Notes: generated by a model not told the origin, from the letters alone. Shown: positions 17,346-25,875, counted from the stretch's first letter. The stretch: 64,000 nt of DNA from an uncultured Tenacibaculum sp. (GCA_947501615.1 CANMWK010000004.1:248001-312000), one strand, 5' to 3'. Made by a program: numbers and translations.

Positions 17346-19619
17346 ATGATAACTAGAAAAAAACTTGTATTCCTTTTTGTAACGGTTTTGTATGCCACTA
17401 CTGTACTGTCTCAAAAAGTGTACTTTCCTAAAAATTTATCAACAGATTTAAATATGCTTGATAAAGAAATGAAAAGGATTTCTCAATTTGTCTTAAGTAA
17501 TACTAAACCAGACACCACCACATCGTATTATCGTTCCATTTATCAAGTTCAATTATTGGACGATAAATTTGATGATGCTTTAAAAAACATCGACAATTAT
17601 ATTGAGACCTATTCAATTAAAAGATTAAAAGAAGGTGCTTTTTTTATGCATACTACGTATGCAAAAGCTAAAAAATTGTCGAAGAAAGAAACTATTGATT
17701 TTAATAAAGCTTATGAAAAAGTTTTCTTTACATCTTATAAAGAATTAAAAGACATATTAAAGCCAGAAGTAACTAGAAGTATAAATGATAGAATAAGCTT
17801 AGCTCAATTTAAAGAAGATGTTGTTAAGCTTTTAAAAGAATACGAAAAGAAAGATAGTTTATCTGTAGCGCAGGCAAAAAAGCTATGTACAACATATAAT
17901 ACCTATAAAATTAAAAAAGAAGTAGGTAAACAAGCAAAAAAGTTGCTTGAAAAAGCAGATAAAGAAGTATTTACTATTACAAAAGATGTAGTAATTAAAA
18001 CAAAAGATGGGGCAGAAGTAACCGCATTAATAATTAGAAAAAAGGGAATAAAGAAAAAACTTCCTGCAATCTTTATTTATAACATTTATGCAGGTTCGTA
18101 CGATTATGAAGTTGCTAAAAGAGCTGCTGTAAATGGTTATGTTGGTGTTGCAGTAAATACTAGAGGTAAGCGTTTAAGTAAAAACGAAATTAATCCTTTT
18201 GAATTTGACGGTGAAGATGCACATTATATTATAGATTGGATTAGCAAACAAAAATGGTGTAACGGATCTATTGGAATGATGGGTGGAAGTTATTTAGGAT
18301 TTAGCCAATGGGCCGCTGCTAAAAAATTACATCCTGCTTTAAAAACTATTGTACCACAAGTTGCTGTTGGTATAGGTATAGATTATCCGATGCAGAATAA
18401 TGTTTTTATGAGTTACATGCTACAGTGGATAAAATATGTAGATAGCAATAAATTTACAAATGATGCTTCTTTTAAGGATTATGAGAAATGGGAAAAGATA
18501 TATAGTACTTATTACAACAAAGGTTTAGCATTTAATACATTAGATAGTTTACATAATGGGAAAAAGAATCCGATTTTTCAAAGATGGTTAAGTCATCCTA
18601 GTTACGATTCGTATTGGCAAAGTATGATTCCATATAAAGATGAATTTAAAAACATTACTATTCCTGTACTAACAACAACTGGATATTATGATGATGATCA
18701 AGTTGGAGCGTTAGATTATTTTAATAAACATAATTTATTTAATAAAAACGCAAATCATTATTTAGTGATTGGTCCCTACTCTCATGGAGGTGGGCAGCAC
18801 TATCCTACAAAAGTCTTAAGAAAATATACGTTAGATGAAACGGCATTAATAAGCATGCATGAATTGGCATACCAATGGTTTGATTTTATTCTGAAAGGAA
18901 AACAAAAACCAGCATTACTAAAAGATAAAATTAATTATCAAGTAATGGGTACAAATACATGGAAACATGTTTCATCTTTTGATACCATGAATGCAACGCA
19001 ATTGAAATTATATTTATCAGATATTACAGATGGAAATGCTTATAAATTAACTACTAAAAAGCCGAATTATAGCGGACACATATCTTATGAAATTGATTTG
19101 AGCGAAAGAACCAATAAAAATGATTATGATTTTTTCTCTAGCAATATCATAAATTCAAAAGCAACTGCAAAAAATGCACTTCGTTTTGTTTCTAAACCTT
19201 TTGAAAAAGAAACAATTATTAATGGTTCATTTAGTGGGGAAATAACAATAGCATCAAACAAAAAAGATGTTGATCTTTTTATGAGGTTTTATGAAGTTAG
19301 ACCAGACGGTTCGTATTTTTATTTAACAGAAAGTAATTTTTTTAGGGTTAGTTATGCAAAAAATAACGAAAAAAGAGAGCTTTTAGAACCCTTTAAACCT
19401 TATACTTTTCCTGTAAAGAGAACATTTATGACAGCCAAAAAAATAAATAAAGGCAGTAAAATCTTGGTAGTGATAGGAGTAAATAAATCAAAATACTGGG
19501 AAATTAATTATGGAACAGGAAAACGAGTTAGTGAAGAAACTATTAAAGATGCTGGAGAGCCAGTATTGGTGAAATTTTTGAATAAAAGTTACATTACAAT
19601 CGGTAAGGACTCCAAGTAA
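17346..19619 (+). CDS. Secreted CocE/NonD-type (S15 peptidase) hydrolase
   Basis: I start at the ATG at 17346, which gives a signal peptide ending in T-T-V-L-S-Q; the ATG at 17289 would precede it with 19 non-signal residues. About 757 residues: an N-terminal helical region to about residue 190, an alpha/beta-hydrolase domain with nucleophile elbow G-M-M-G-G-S-Y-L-G-F, acid loop T-T-G-Y-Y-D-D-D and catalytic His in P-Y-S-H-G-G-G, and a C-terminal jelly-roll domain. This is the X-Pro dipeptidyl-peptidase/cocaine-esterase architecture. Substrate may be a Pro-containing peptide or an ester; it acts outside the cytosol. Confidence 0.88.
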   Translation: MITRKKLVFLFVTVLYATTVLSQKVYFPKNLSTDLNMLDKEMKRISQFVLSNTKPDTTTSYYRSIYQVQLLDDKFDDALKNIDNYIETYSIKRLKEGAFFMHTTYAKAKKLSKKETIDFNKAYEKVFFTSYKELKDILKPEVTRSINDRISLAQFKEDVVKLLKEYEKKDSLSVAQAKKLCTTYNTYKIKKEVGKQAKKLLEKADKEVFTITKDVVIKTKDGAEVTALIIRKKGIKKKLPAIFIYNIYAGSYDYEVAKRAAVNGYVGVAVNTRGKRLSKNEINPFEFDGEDAHYIIDWISKQKWCNGSIGMMGGSYLGFSQWAAAKKLHPALKTIVPQVAVGIGIDYPMQNNVFMSYMLQWIKYVDSNKFTNDASFKDYEKWEKIYSTYYNKGLAFNTLDSLHNGKKNPIFQRWLSHPSYDSYWQSMIPYKDEFKNITIPVLTTTGYYDDDQVGALDYFNKHNLFNKNANHYLVIGPYSHGGGQHYPTKVLRKYTLDETALISMHELAYQWFDFILKGKQKPALLKDKINYQVMGTNTWKHVSSFDTMNATQLKLYLSDITDGNAYKLTTKKPNYSGHISYEIDLSERTNKNDYDFFSSNIINSKATAKNALRFVSKPFEKETIINGSFSGEITIASNKKDVDLFMRFYEVRPDGSYFYLTESNFFRVSYAKNNEKRELLEPFKPYTFPVKRTFMTAKKINKGSKILVVIGVNKSKYWEINYGTGKRVSEETIKDAGEPVLVKFLNKSYITIGKDSK

Positions 19620-19683
19620 TTTGGGTTAAAGAAACGTCCAAAACTTTTACACTTTACAACAATACAAATTAAAACAAAGTCTT

Positions 19684-20214
19684 TTGAGAAAATTAAGAAA
19701 TAGCGAGTTAGGAAGAATTTCTGTTGAAGAATTTAAAACAGCGACAAAAACACCAATTATTGTGGTGTTAGATAATATTAGAAGTTTAAATAATATCGGA
19801 TCTGTATTTAGAACTTCGGATGCTTTTCTTATTGAGAAAGTATATTTATGTGGAATTACAGCAACTCCACCAAGTAAAGAAATCCACAAAACAGCTTTAG
19901 GAGCTACGGAATCTGTGACTTGGGAATATGTTGAAGATACTTTGGAATTGGTAGAAAGGTTGAAGGTTGAAGGTGTGCGTATTTTATCTATTGAGCAGGC
20001 AGAAAATAGTACTATGTTAGACGAGTTTACACCTGAAACGAATCAGAAATATGCGGTTGTTTTTGGTAATGAAGTAAAAGGTGTACAACAAGAAGTTGTT
20101 TCTGCTTCAGATAAATGTATAGAAATTCCGCAATTAGGAACCAAGCACTCATTAAATATATCCGTAAGTTGTGGTGTCGTTTTATGGGATTTGTTTAGTA
20201 AAATGAAGCATTAG
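19684..20214 (+). CDS. TrmH/SpoU-family RNA methyltransferase
   Basis: SAM-dependent 2'-O-methylation of tRNA or rRNA. The three SPOUT motifs are clear: N-I-G-S-V-F-R-T-S-D-A-F, V-V-F-G-N-E-V-K-G-V, and I-P-Q-L-G-T-K-H-S-L-N-I-S-V-S-C-G-V, which form the knotted cofactor site. 176 residues, the minimal TrmH(L) size without an added RNA-binding domain. The start is TTG at 19684, since no ATG exists before the first motif. It lies 64 bases after the S15-type hydrolase. Confidence 0.9.
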   Translation: MRKLRNSELGRISVEEFKTATKTPIIVVLDNIRSLNNIGSVFRTSDAFLIEKVYLCGITATPPSKEIHKTALGATESVTWEYVEDTLELVERLKVEGVRILSIEQAENSTMLDEFTPETNQKYAVVFGNEVKGVQQEVVSASDKCIEIPQLGTKHSLNISVSCGVVLWDLFSKMKH

Positions 20215-20342
20215 TAGTTTGTTGTAAAGTTCAAAGTTATAAAAGTTATAAGGTTTTGAAAGTTAGATAGTCCCTCCCAAGTTGAAAAGTTCAAAGTTGA
20301 AAAGTTTTGAAAGTTGGAAAAGGATTAAAAGTTTGATAGTGT

Positions 20343-20400
20343 TTACTTCTTACTTCTTACTTCTTACTTCTTACTTCTTACTTCTTACTTCTTACTTCTT
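20343..20400. repeat. Heptamer microsatellite, about 8 copies of TTACTTC
   Basis: Eight and a fraction perfect copies of the 7-base unit TTACTTC, then degenerate copies (TTGCATC, TTGCCTC). A 7-base unit can shift reading frame, but no convincing gene spans it; the short frame here encodes only a repetitive Leu/Ser/Tyr peptide. Probably slippage-prone filler. Confidence 0.85.
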
Positions 20401-20424
20401 GCATCTTGCCTCTTGTTTCTCTTT

Positions 20425-20880
20425 CCTCGTCATCACGAGGAAGAATGACGAAGTGATCTTTTAATTATGAGTTAGAATTATTATTTCGAGTTACATGATA
20501 AACAGATTGCTTCACTTCGCTAGGCTGCGTTCGCAATGACGATTTTCAATCTTGCATCTTGTCTCTTGTTTCTCTTTCCTCGTCATCACGAGGAAGAATG
20601 ACGAAGTGATCTTTTAGTTGTTAGTTTTGCATGTTATTTTGAGTTACCCGATAAACAGATTGCTTCACTTCGCTAGGCTTCGTTCGCAATGACGATTTTT
20701 AATCTTGTCTCTTGCTTCTTGTTTCTCTTTCCTCGTCATCACGAGGAGGAATGACGAAGTGATCTTTTAGTTGTTAGTTTTGCATATTATTTTGAGTTAC
20801 TAGATAAACAGATTGCTTCACTTTCCCTTCGATCCCTTCGAGAGCCTCAGGGAACGTTCAAGGAACGATGATGAGATGCT
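20425..20880. repeat. Tandem repeat with a 153-base period, three copies
   Basis: The block beginning CCTCGTCATCACGAGG recurs at 20425, 20578 and 20731. Each copy contains the small palindrome CCTCGTCATCACGAGG, AATGACGAAGTGATC, and AGATTGCTTCACTTCGCTAG. The third copy diverges into another repeat at its end. The GCTTCACTTCG...CAATGACG part belongs to the class of dispersed repeats common between genes in Bacteroidota. No coding capacity. Confidence 0.85.
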
Positions 20881-21058
20881 GAAACAAGTTCAGCATGACG
20901 AAAAAAACAGGAAGCGTCATTCTGAATTTACCTGTGCTGAACTTGTTTCAGTATTTCAGAATCTCACAAAAGTTATAGTTTGAATAATTCGGTGGCTGAG
21001 CACAGTCGAAGCCAGAATTATAATAATAGATATTGTTGTATAACAGAGTTGTACAATA
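20881..21058. repeat. Inverted intergenic repeat related to the 2714 element
   Basis: CTGAAACAAGTTCAGCATGACG is followed about 40 bases later by its near reverse complement GTGCTGAACTTGTTTCAG, making a long imperfect hairpin. The same palindrome halves occur in the MITE-like element at 2714-2859. After it comes GGTGGCTGAGCACAGTCGAAGC, another intergenic repeat type with a relative near 13280. No gene seen. Confidence 0.6.
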
Positions 21059-21096
21059 AAAATAAACACCTTTTTTTCTTTTTTTAACAGGAAAAA

Positions 21097-21128
21097 TTTG
21101 TTTTTAAAGTATTGTAAAAGTATTTTCA
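21097..21128 (+). promoter_or_regulatory. Candidate Bacteroidota promoter for the Gly-rich peptide
   Basis: TTTG at 21097-21100, 20-base spacer, then TATTTTCA at 21121-21128, close to the TAnnTTTG -7 consensus. It lies 34 bases before the ATG of the peptide at 21162. One of two consensus positions in the -7 box is off, so confidence is moderate. Confidence 0.4.
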
Positions 21129-21161
21129 TGTTTTATTAATCTTTCTAAAATCTAAAAAATT

Positions 21162-21344
21162 ATGTTAGAAAATTTAAAACAATTTGAAATTGCAAAAGAA
21201 CAATTAGTAACTGTATTCGGAGGCATCGATGGCGGTGGTGGGTCAACTGGAACTGGTGATGGAGACCTATTCGATGGCGGTGGTGGTACAGGAAGTAATG
21301 GAGATGGAGACTTTTACTGCGATGAAACAGTTCAAATTTGTTAA
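21162..21344 (+). CDS. Glycine-rich peptide with double-glycine-type leader
   Basis: 60 residues. The first 22 read M-L-E-N-L-K-Q-F-E-I-A-K-E-Q-L-V-T-V-F-G-G, the pattern of Bacteroidota double-glycine leader peptides (an amphipathic helix with E/F/L positions, then GG) cleaved by C39-peptidase ABC exporters. The mature part is acidic and repetitive: two Asp-Gly-rich units (D-G-G-G-G-S-T-G-T-G-D-G-D-L-F and the like) and a Cys pair at the end (Y-C-D-E-T-V-Q-I-C). Own promoter-like element upstream and strong terminator at 21367. It may be a secreted bacteriocin-like or signalling peptide; no exporter is in the window. Confidence 0.7.
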   Translation: MLENLKQFEIAKEQLVTVFGGIDGGGGSTGTGDGDLFDGGGGTGSNGDGDFYCDETVQIC

Positions 21345-21366
21345 GAATTAAATTTGTCTTTATGAT

Positions 21367-21395
21367 AACCGTTACTTTTTAGTAGCGGTTTTTTT
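21367..21395 (+). terminator. Terminator after the Gly-rich peptide
   Basis: Stem AACCGTTACT / AGTAGCGGTT (one G-T pair) with a TTTT loop, followed by a run of T. It begins 23 bases after the stop. Confidence 0.85.
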
Positions 21396-21719
21396 ATACA
21401 TCATCACGAGCGTTCCCTGAGGTTCCCTGAGGCTCTCGAAGGCAAACTTTTCCACACTTTCCCTTCGAGGACCTCAGGGAACACCCAAAGAACATTCAGG
21501 GAATACCCAAAGCGCACTCAGAAAGAATATTAAGAATTGTTTACTGTACTATTTTTATAAAAACCCAATAAACTTTGTACGTACAGGGCAAAAAGAACCA
21601 AATAATTACTATATTTAGCCTGGGCAGATGTTAGTGCTATGTAATTTTTGCTTTATTGTTATAAAAGGCTTAAATTTAGAACGCTAACATATATTTATTA
21701 ATTTATAAAAACACAGTGT
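21396..21719. other. Spacer of repeat debris between two peptide genes
   Basis: No gene seen. The left half is built of GTTCCCTGAGG / CCTCAGGGAAC inverted fragments, a dispersed repeat also seen near 20830-20870. The right half is AT-rich and ends in the leader of the small peptide at 21720; I find no clear TTTG-N20-TAnnTTTG pair there. Confidence 0.6.
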
Positions 21720-21833
21720 ATGAATATTTTTACGCAAACTCAGATTTTAAAAACGATTAAATTTCCAGGTGGTGATGACAATGATATGGACGGCGGAGGC
21801 GGAAGTGGCGGAAGTGATGGAGGTGATAAGTAA
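21720..21833 (+). CDS. Second short Gly/Asp-rich peptide, 37 residues
   Basis: ATG at 21720, stop at 21831-21833. The leader is short (M-N-I-F-T-Q-T-Q-I-L-K-T-I-K-F-P-G-G) and ends in Gly-Gly, followed by D-D-N-D-M-D-G-G-G-G-S-G-G-S-D-G-G-D-K. The composition of the tail matches the peptide at 21162, though the leader differs. A hairpin terminator follows at 21861. The pairing of two such peptides just before a kinase-regulator pair suggests they are real genes and may be its signal or its output. Too short for certainty. Confidence 0.5.
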   Translation: MNIFTQTQILKTIKFPGGDDNDMDGGGGSGGSDGGDK

Positions 21834-21860
21834 AAAAATGCTTATTTGTAGATATGATAT

Positions 21861-21893
21861 AAAAACCATTATTTTTGATGATAATGGTTTTTT
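21861..21893 (+). terminator. Terminator between small peptide and histidine kinase
   Basis: AAAAACCATTAT / ATAATGGTTTTTT with an 8-base loop; it ends 13 bases before the kinase ATG at 21906, so the kinase must start from its own promoter or by read-through. Confidence 0.8.
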
Positions 21894-21905
21894 ATTTTTG
21901 TGCGT

Positions 21906-23750
21906 ATGTTAAAACGATTACTATTCTTTCTTTTCTTTCCTTATTTAATTTACACTCAAAATTTACATCCTGATAATTATGATTCTATACGAGAGATTAT
22001 AATTCAAAATGGAAGACAAGCATATTTTGATAAGGATTTAAAAAAACTAAAAAATATTACGAATGAGGTTTTAGGAATTTATAATAAAAATAAAGATTCT
22101 ATCTTGTTTGCTAAATATTATCATTTTAAAGCATTACAAAATAAATTATTGTATAAAAATGATAGCGCTTTTTATTACTATCATGAATCTAAAGGTATAT
22201 CAAAATACTTAAATGATTCACTTCAAATAGGAAGAAGATTATTGAGTATTGTAATTTTACAACGTAATGTAAAGGATTTTTTAGGAAGTGAAATCAGTGC
22301 TATAGAAGCTTTACATTATTTAGAAGATAATGAAGATGGAAGAATTTATTTAGAAAGAATTTATAATAATTTAGGATTAATATCCGAAGAATTAAATAGA
22401 AAAGAAGAAGCGATAGAGCTTTATAAAAAAGCTTTACTAATTAATAAAAAAACAAAAGATCAAAGGAGTTTTATTTTTATTACAAATAATTTAGGGTTAC
22501 TTCATCAAAAAGATAAGGAACATAAAAGAGCAATAGATTATTTTAATAAAGCTTTAGCAAATAAAGATATAAGAAACAAGCATCCTGATCAATATGCACT
22601 TTTACTAGAAAATCTTACTTATAGTGAAGCTCAACTTGGAGAGCAAAAAAATATTGTTAATCGATATACAGAGGTTCTAGAATTAAGAAAAAAACATAAG
22701 GTAAATAACGAATTAGCTACCACTCATTTAAACTTAGCAGATTATTACCAAAACACAAAAAATTATACCCAAGCAAAGATTCATGCGCTTGAAGGGTTAA
22801 AATACGCAAAAGAAACCCATTACAATCAGCGTTGGCTAGAAGCATTACAAACCCTTTCTGAGTTAAGCACAGGTAACGAAGCTAAAGCATATTTAGAAGA
22901 ATACATTACCTTAAATGATAGTTTAATTACTCAAGAACGACAGCTAAAAAATCAGTTTGCTAAAATTCGTTACGAAACGGATAAAAAAGAAAAAGAGAAT
23001 ACCTTTTTAAAAGCAGAAAACGAAAGACAAGAGATAGAAGTAGCGCAACAACGCCAACAAAAAGTTATTGGTTGGTTAGCAGCTGCATTAAGTATTCTTG
23101 TGTTAGCATCGAGTATGTCGTTCTTTTCTTTTCGTAGAAAAAAATTACTATTTCAGGCACAATTGCAAAAAATAGAAGCACGAGAAAAAGAGCGACGACA
23201 AATTGCAAAATCCTTACACGATGAGGTGGCAGGTGATTTGCGTATGTTACATCAAAAATTAGCGCAAACGAATTTATTGGTAGAAGCAGAAAAGCTAGAT
23301 TTGGTAAAAGAGAATGTTCGTAATTTATCGCATCAATTAAGTAGTGTAAGTTTCGAGAAAGTAAATTTTAGTGACCAGATTATCAACTTAATTAGCGACT
23401 ATTTTGCTCCGAATTTTATTATACGAGCACATCAACTTAAAGACATCAATTGGTCAGACATTAATAACTCTATTAAACGAGTATTGTATTTAAGTATTCG
23501 GGAGAGTATTCAGAATTGTGAGAAGTATGCGCAAGCCTCTCGAATGGACATCAGTTTTAAACTCCATAAAAAATCACTACATTTGGCAATACAAGATAAT
23601 GGTATTGGTTTCGATACAACAACTGCTAAAAAGGGAATTGGTTTACAAAACATGCAAGAGCGCGTGGAAGAACTACAAGGTAAACTTTTAATTTCTAGTG
23701 TGGTAAACAAGGGAACCAATATAGAAATTCAGGTACCCTTAAATGTCTAA
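21906..23750 (+). CDS. TPR-containing sensor histidine kinase (HisKA_3 type)
   Basis: Signal peptide (L-L-F-F-L-F-F-P-Y-L-I-Y-T-Q), then about 300 periplasmic residues of TPR repeats (for example Y-N-N-L-G-L-I-S-E-E-L-N-R and T-N-N-L-G-L-L-H-Q-K-D). A coiled coil, one membrane helix at about residues 387-409, and a cytosolic kinase follow. The phospho-acceptor is His438 in S-L-H-D-E-V-A-G-D-L; the ATP site shows N-C-E-K-Y-A and D-N-G-I-G-F-D, with G-I-G-L-Q-N-M. ATG at 21906 is preferred over GTG at 21900. Its end overlaps the response regulator start by 8 bases. Likely signal: something bound by the TPR domain, perhaps the neighbouring peptides (inference). Confidence 0.9.
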   Translation: MLKRLLFFLFFPYLIYTQNLHPDNYDSIREIIIQNGRQAYFDKDLKKLKNITNEVLGIYNKNKDSILFAKYYHFKALQNKLLYKNDSAFYYYHESKGISKYLNDSLQIGRRLLSIVILQRNVKDFLGSEISAIEALHYLEDNEDGRIYLERIYNNLGLISEELNRKEEAIELYKKALLINKKTKDQRSFIFITNNLGLLHQKDKEHKRAIDYFNKALANKDIRNKHPDQYALLLENLTYSEAQLGEQKNIVNRYTEVLELRKKHKVNNELATTHLNLADYYQNTKNYTQAKIHALEGLKYAKETHYNQRWLEALQTLSELSTGNEAKAYLEEYITLNDSLITQERQLKNQFAKIRYETDKKEKENTFLKAENERQEIEVAQQRQQKVIGWLAAALSILVLASSMSFFSFRRKKLLFQAQLQKIEAREKERRQIAKSLHDEVAGDLRMLHQKLAQTNLLVEAEKLDLVKENVRNLSHQLSSVSFEKVNFSDQIINLISDYFAPNFIIRAHQLKDINWSDINNSIKRVLYLSIRESIQNCEKYAQASRMDISFKLHKKSLHLAIQDNGIGFDTTTAKKGIGLQNMQERVEELQGKLLISSVVNKGTNIEIQVPLNV

Positions 23751-24420
23751 AACAACCAAAATACTTATAGCTGATGACCATCAGCTTATTATAGAAGGAA
23801 TACTTTCTTACTTACAAGGAATAGAAAATTTAGAAATTGTTACAACAAACTCTTGTGACGATGCCTATGCCAAAATAAAAGTTGCCTTGGTAGATGAACC
23901 GTTTCAAATTTTATTTACTGATTTAAGTTTCGATAATGTAAATAATATGTCTAAGATTGATAGTGGTGAAAATTTAATTAAAACATTACGTAGAGAAGAG
24001 GTTCAAATTAAAATAGGAGTAATTACAGGGCATTCGGAAACTAATCGCGTTTTTAATGTGATTCAGAATTTAAATCCTTCTGCATATTTATTAAAAGGAA
24101 AGTGTAATACCAATGAATTGAATTTTGCCATTCAAAAAATGTTAGCAGATGAAATTTATTACACGCATGAAATCCATCAGAAATTATTAAAAAGAGCATT
24201 AATAGAAATTCAAATGGATGATGTGGCTATTCAGATTTTAAAAGAGTTACCAAAACATCCTAAGATTAGTAATTTAGAAGGTATTATTACCAAAGACGAT
24301 GGAAATTTCCTGAAAATTAGGTCAATAGAAAATAAATTAGCGAAGCTAAGAACAGATTTACAGGCGAATAATAATACAGATTTGGTATTAAAGGCAAAGG
24401 AGTTAGGTATTTTAGATTAA
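23743..24420 (+). CDS. Response regulator with divergent output domain
   Basis: N-terminal receiver with I-A-D-D-H-Q-L, phospho-acceptor Asp in F-T-D-L-S-F, and K in L-L-K-G-K. The acidic pocket is complete. The C-terminal 75 residues carry I-T-K-D-D-G-N-F-L-K-I-R-S-I-E-N-K-L-A-K-L, which recalls the recognition helix region of NarL/LuxR-type regulators but is not a clean match. It is probably a diverged DNA-binding domain. Translationally coupled to the kinase by the 8-base overlap. Confidence 0.85.
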   Translation: MSKTTKILIADDHQLIIEGILSYLQGIENLEIVTTNSCDDAYAKIKVALVDEPFQILFTDLSFDNVNNMSKIDSGENLIKTLRREEVQIKIGVITGHSETNRVFNVIQNLNPSAYLLKGKCNTNELNFAIQKMLADEIYYTHEIHQKLLKRALIEIQMDDVAIQILKELPKHPKISNLEGIITKDDGNFLKIRSIENKLAKLRTDLQANNNTDLVLKAKELGILD

Positions 24421-24557
24421 TACTATTTGAAAATTAGTATAATGCGTATAAATCGTATCTAGAACTATTTGTATAACGAAGACTTCTCGATACAAAATTA
24501 TTCTCTATTATATTACGAATAATTTTACTCGGAGTGATATTTATCGAGATTTCGATT

Positions 24558-24746
24558 TAAGAATACATTTTTAAATCTATAAATCAAATAATTACGTCAT
24601 TACGATGAACGAAACATAGTGAAGTGAAGAAGTAATCTGTTAATTTACTAACGAAAACCTCGTTTTTAAGGTTAAGATTGCTTCATCCGTTTCACTCCTT
24701 CGCAATGACATTACTATTTGCAATGGATTCAAGATAAAATTAAATC
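24558..24746. repeat. MITE-like intergenic element C, copy 1
   Basis: Nearly identical to the core of 25127-25355 and, in inverted orientation, to 38385-38585. Shared landmarks: ATTACGTCATTACGATGAAC, AGTGAAGTGAAGAAGTAATC, GGATTCAAGATAAAATTA. Terminal inverted repeats are degraded here. No open frame. Confidence 0.8.
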
Positions 24747-24866
24747 GTATAACCAGTAATTTATGATGAGATTCCGAAATACTGAAACGAGTTCAGTACA
24801 TGCGAGTTCAGATTGACTTTTGGTTGTTATTCCCCATTATAGAATAATCATATTGTTTTTTAAAAC

Positions 24867-24934
24867 ACTGCGGAAATCCACATTTTTTACTACAGATATC
24901 CCTTTTTCAGATTTCTTGTTCTTATGTACTTTTG
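24867..24934 (+). promoter_or_regulatory. Promoter region of candidate small RNA 1
   Basis: ACTGCGGAAATCC at 24867-24879 is an exact match to 25535-25547. The -7 box TACTTTTG lies at 24927-24934. A segment ATCCC(T/C)TTT sits 29 bases before the -7 box in both units. The matching layout points to one activator or sigma type controlling both. Confidence 0.5.
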
Positions 24935-24940
24935 AAACTG

Positions 24941-25034
24941 AATTAATCAATTAATTCATCAATAGGGAAGAATTTCCTGAGAAAGATTAGAAAGAAGAAT
25001 TAATCCTTTAGGTAGTACTTAGAGGGTTTTTTTT
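24941..25034 (+). ncRNA. Candidate small RNA 1 (or very short leader transcript)
   Basis: A roughly 95-base unit between a TACTTTTG box and a terminator (stem CCTTTAGG / CTTAGAGG, then eight T, 25005-25034). No ribosome-binding site plus open frame of more than a few codons is visible. It shares promoter architecture with a second unit at 25587. The transcribed parts are not alike in sequence, which argues for two different RNAs under one control. Inference from layout only. Confidence 0.4.
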
Positions 25035-25126
25035 ATGCTTTTTTCTAATGATATAACACGATTTATAACAAAAACTTCGCATATGAATCGTTTCTTTTTC
25101 CTTTCTGCTTCGTTAACAAAAGAAAC

Positions 25127-25355
25127 CTTAATTAACGCGAGTTCGATTTAAGAATACATTTTTAAATCTTTAAATCAAATAATTACGTCATTACGATGAA
25201 CGAAACATAGTGAAGTGAAGAAGTAATCTGTTAATTTAATAACTAAAACCTCGTTTTTAAGGTAAAGATTGCTTCATCCGTTTCACTCCTTCGCAATGAA
25301 ATTACTATTTGCAATGGATTCAAGATAAAATTATATCGAACTCACGTTAATTAAG
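25127..25355. repeat. MITE-like element C, copy 2, with intact terminal inverted repeats
   Basis: 229 bases bounded by 21-base inverted repeats: CTTAATTAACGCGAGTTCGAT on the left and ATCGAACTCACGTTAATTAAG on the right, differing at one position. The core matches 24558-24746 and the inverse of 38385-38585. Size, lack of coding capacity, terminal repeats and copy number fit a miniature inverted-repeat element. Confidence 0.8.
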
Positions 25356-25534
25356 AGTATATTCTATTTTTCCGTCTTGTTTAATGAAAAAACAAATCAA
25401 TTATTTTAATCATAAATCGTATGATTTTTGATTAATTTTTCCGCCCTTAGATCGAGCCTTTCGACTATCGCTCAAGATAAATCTGGAGCTTCGAAGTGAC
25501 ACTATAAATTAAAATGCACAAATCCACATGTAGA

Positions 25535-25580
25535 ACTGCGGAAATCCCCTTTCCCAAATTGTGACCTTAGTATACCTTTG
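25535..25580 (+). promoter_or_regulatory. Promoter region of candidate small RNA 2
   Basis: ACTGCGGAAATCC (25535-25547), then CCCTTT, and the -7 box TACCTTTG at 25573-25580. The spacing from ATCCCC to the -7 box is 29 bases, equal to that in the unit at 24867. Confidence 0.5.
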
Positions 25581-25586
25581 TCATGT

Positions 25587-25668
25587 GATCATCCGCAATG
25601 TAATACAGAGGATGAAAACATTTTAGGGGATTATATGAGAGGTTGATCACAGGTCAACCTCTTTTTTT
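25587..25668 (+). ncRNA. Candidate small RNA 2
   Basis: About 80 bases from the TACCTTTG box to a strong terminator, AGAGGTTGA / TCAACCTCT followed by seven T (25638-25668). The inner part contains GTGATCATCCGC and GAGGATGAAAAC, which can pair partly with each other. No credible open frame. Matched to unit 1 by promoter design and spacing. Confidence 0.45.
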
Positions 25669-25700
25669 ATACCTATTTGTTTTAAAAGTTGAAACTTTAA

Positions 25701-25803
25701 TGAACTGCTTCAGTGCAAGTATAAGAGGTGTCTAGTGGAAATTTATAACTTTCGATGTAAGTTCTGGGAATTAAATACCTAAATATCACCCTGGGATTAA
25801 AAA
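25701..25803. repeat. Dispersed flavobacterial intergenic repeat, copy 2
   Basis: TGAACTGCTTCAGTGCAAGT through GGGATTAAAA, the diverged partner of 13952-14059 in the same orientation. Non-coding; likely a decayed insertion-sequence end. Confidence 0.55.
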
Positions 25804-25812
25804 AAAGAGGAA

Positions 25813-25848
25813 CAAAAAAATAGACTAACTCCTAAAAGCTAGTCTATT
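25813..25848 (-). terminator. Terminator of the small secreted protein gene
   Basis: Read on the minus strand: AATAGACTA / TAGTCTATT with a 12-base loop, then a run of seven T. It lies 28 bases beyond the stop codon at 25876. Confidence 0.8.
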
Positions 25849-25875
25849 ATAGTTATAATAATATTACCTATATAA

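Noticed and set aside
20282..20464. Open frame of 60 codons across the heptamer run
   Set aside because: It codes for a repetitive S-Y-F-L-L-L-T peptide that simply follows from the TTACTTC repeat and runs into another repeat; no ribosome-binding site or family match.
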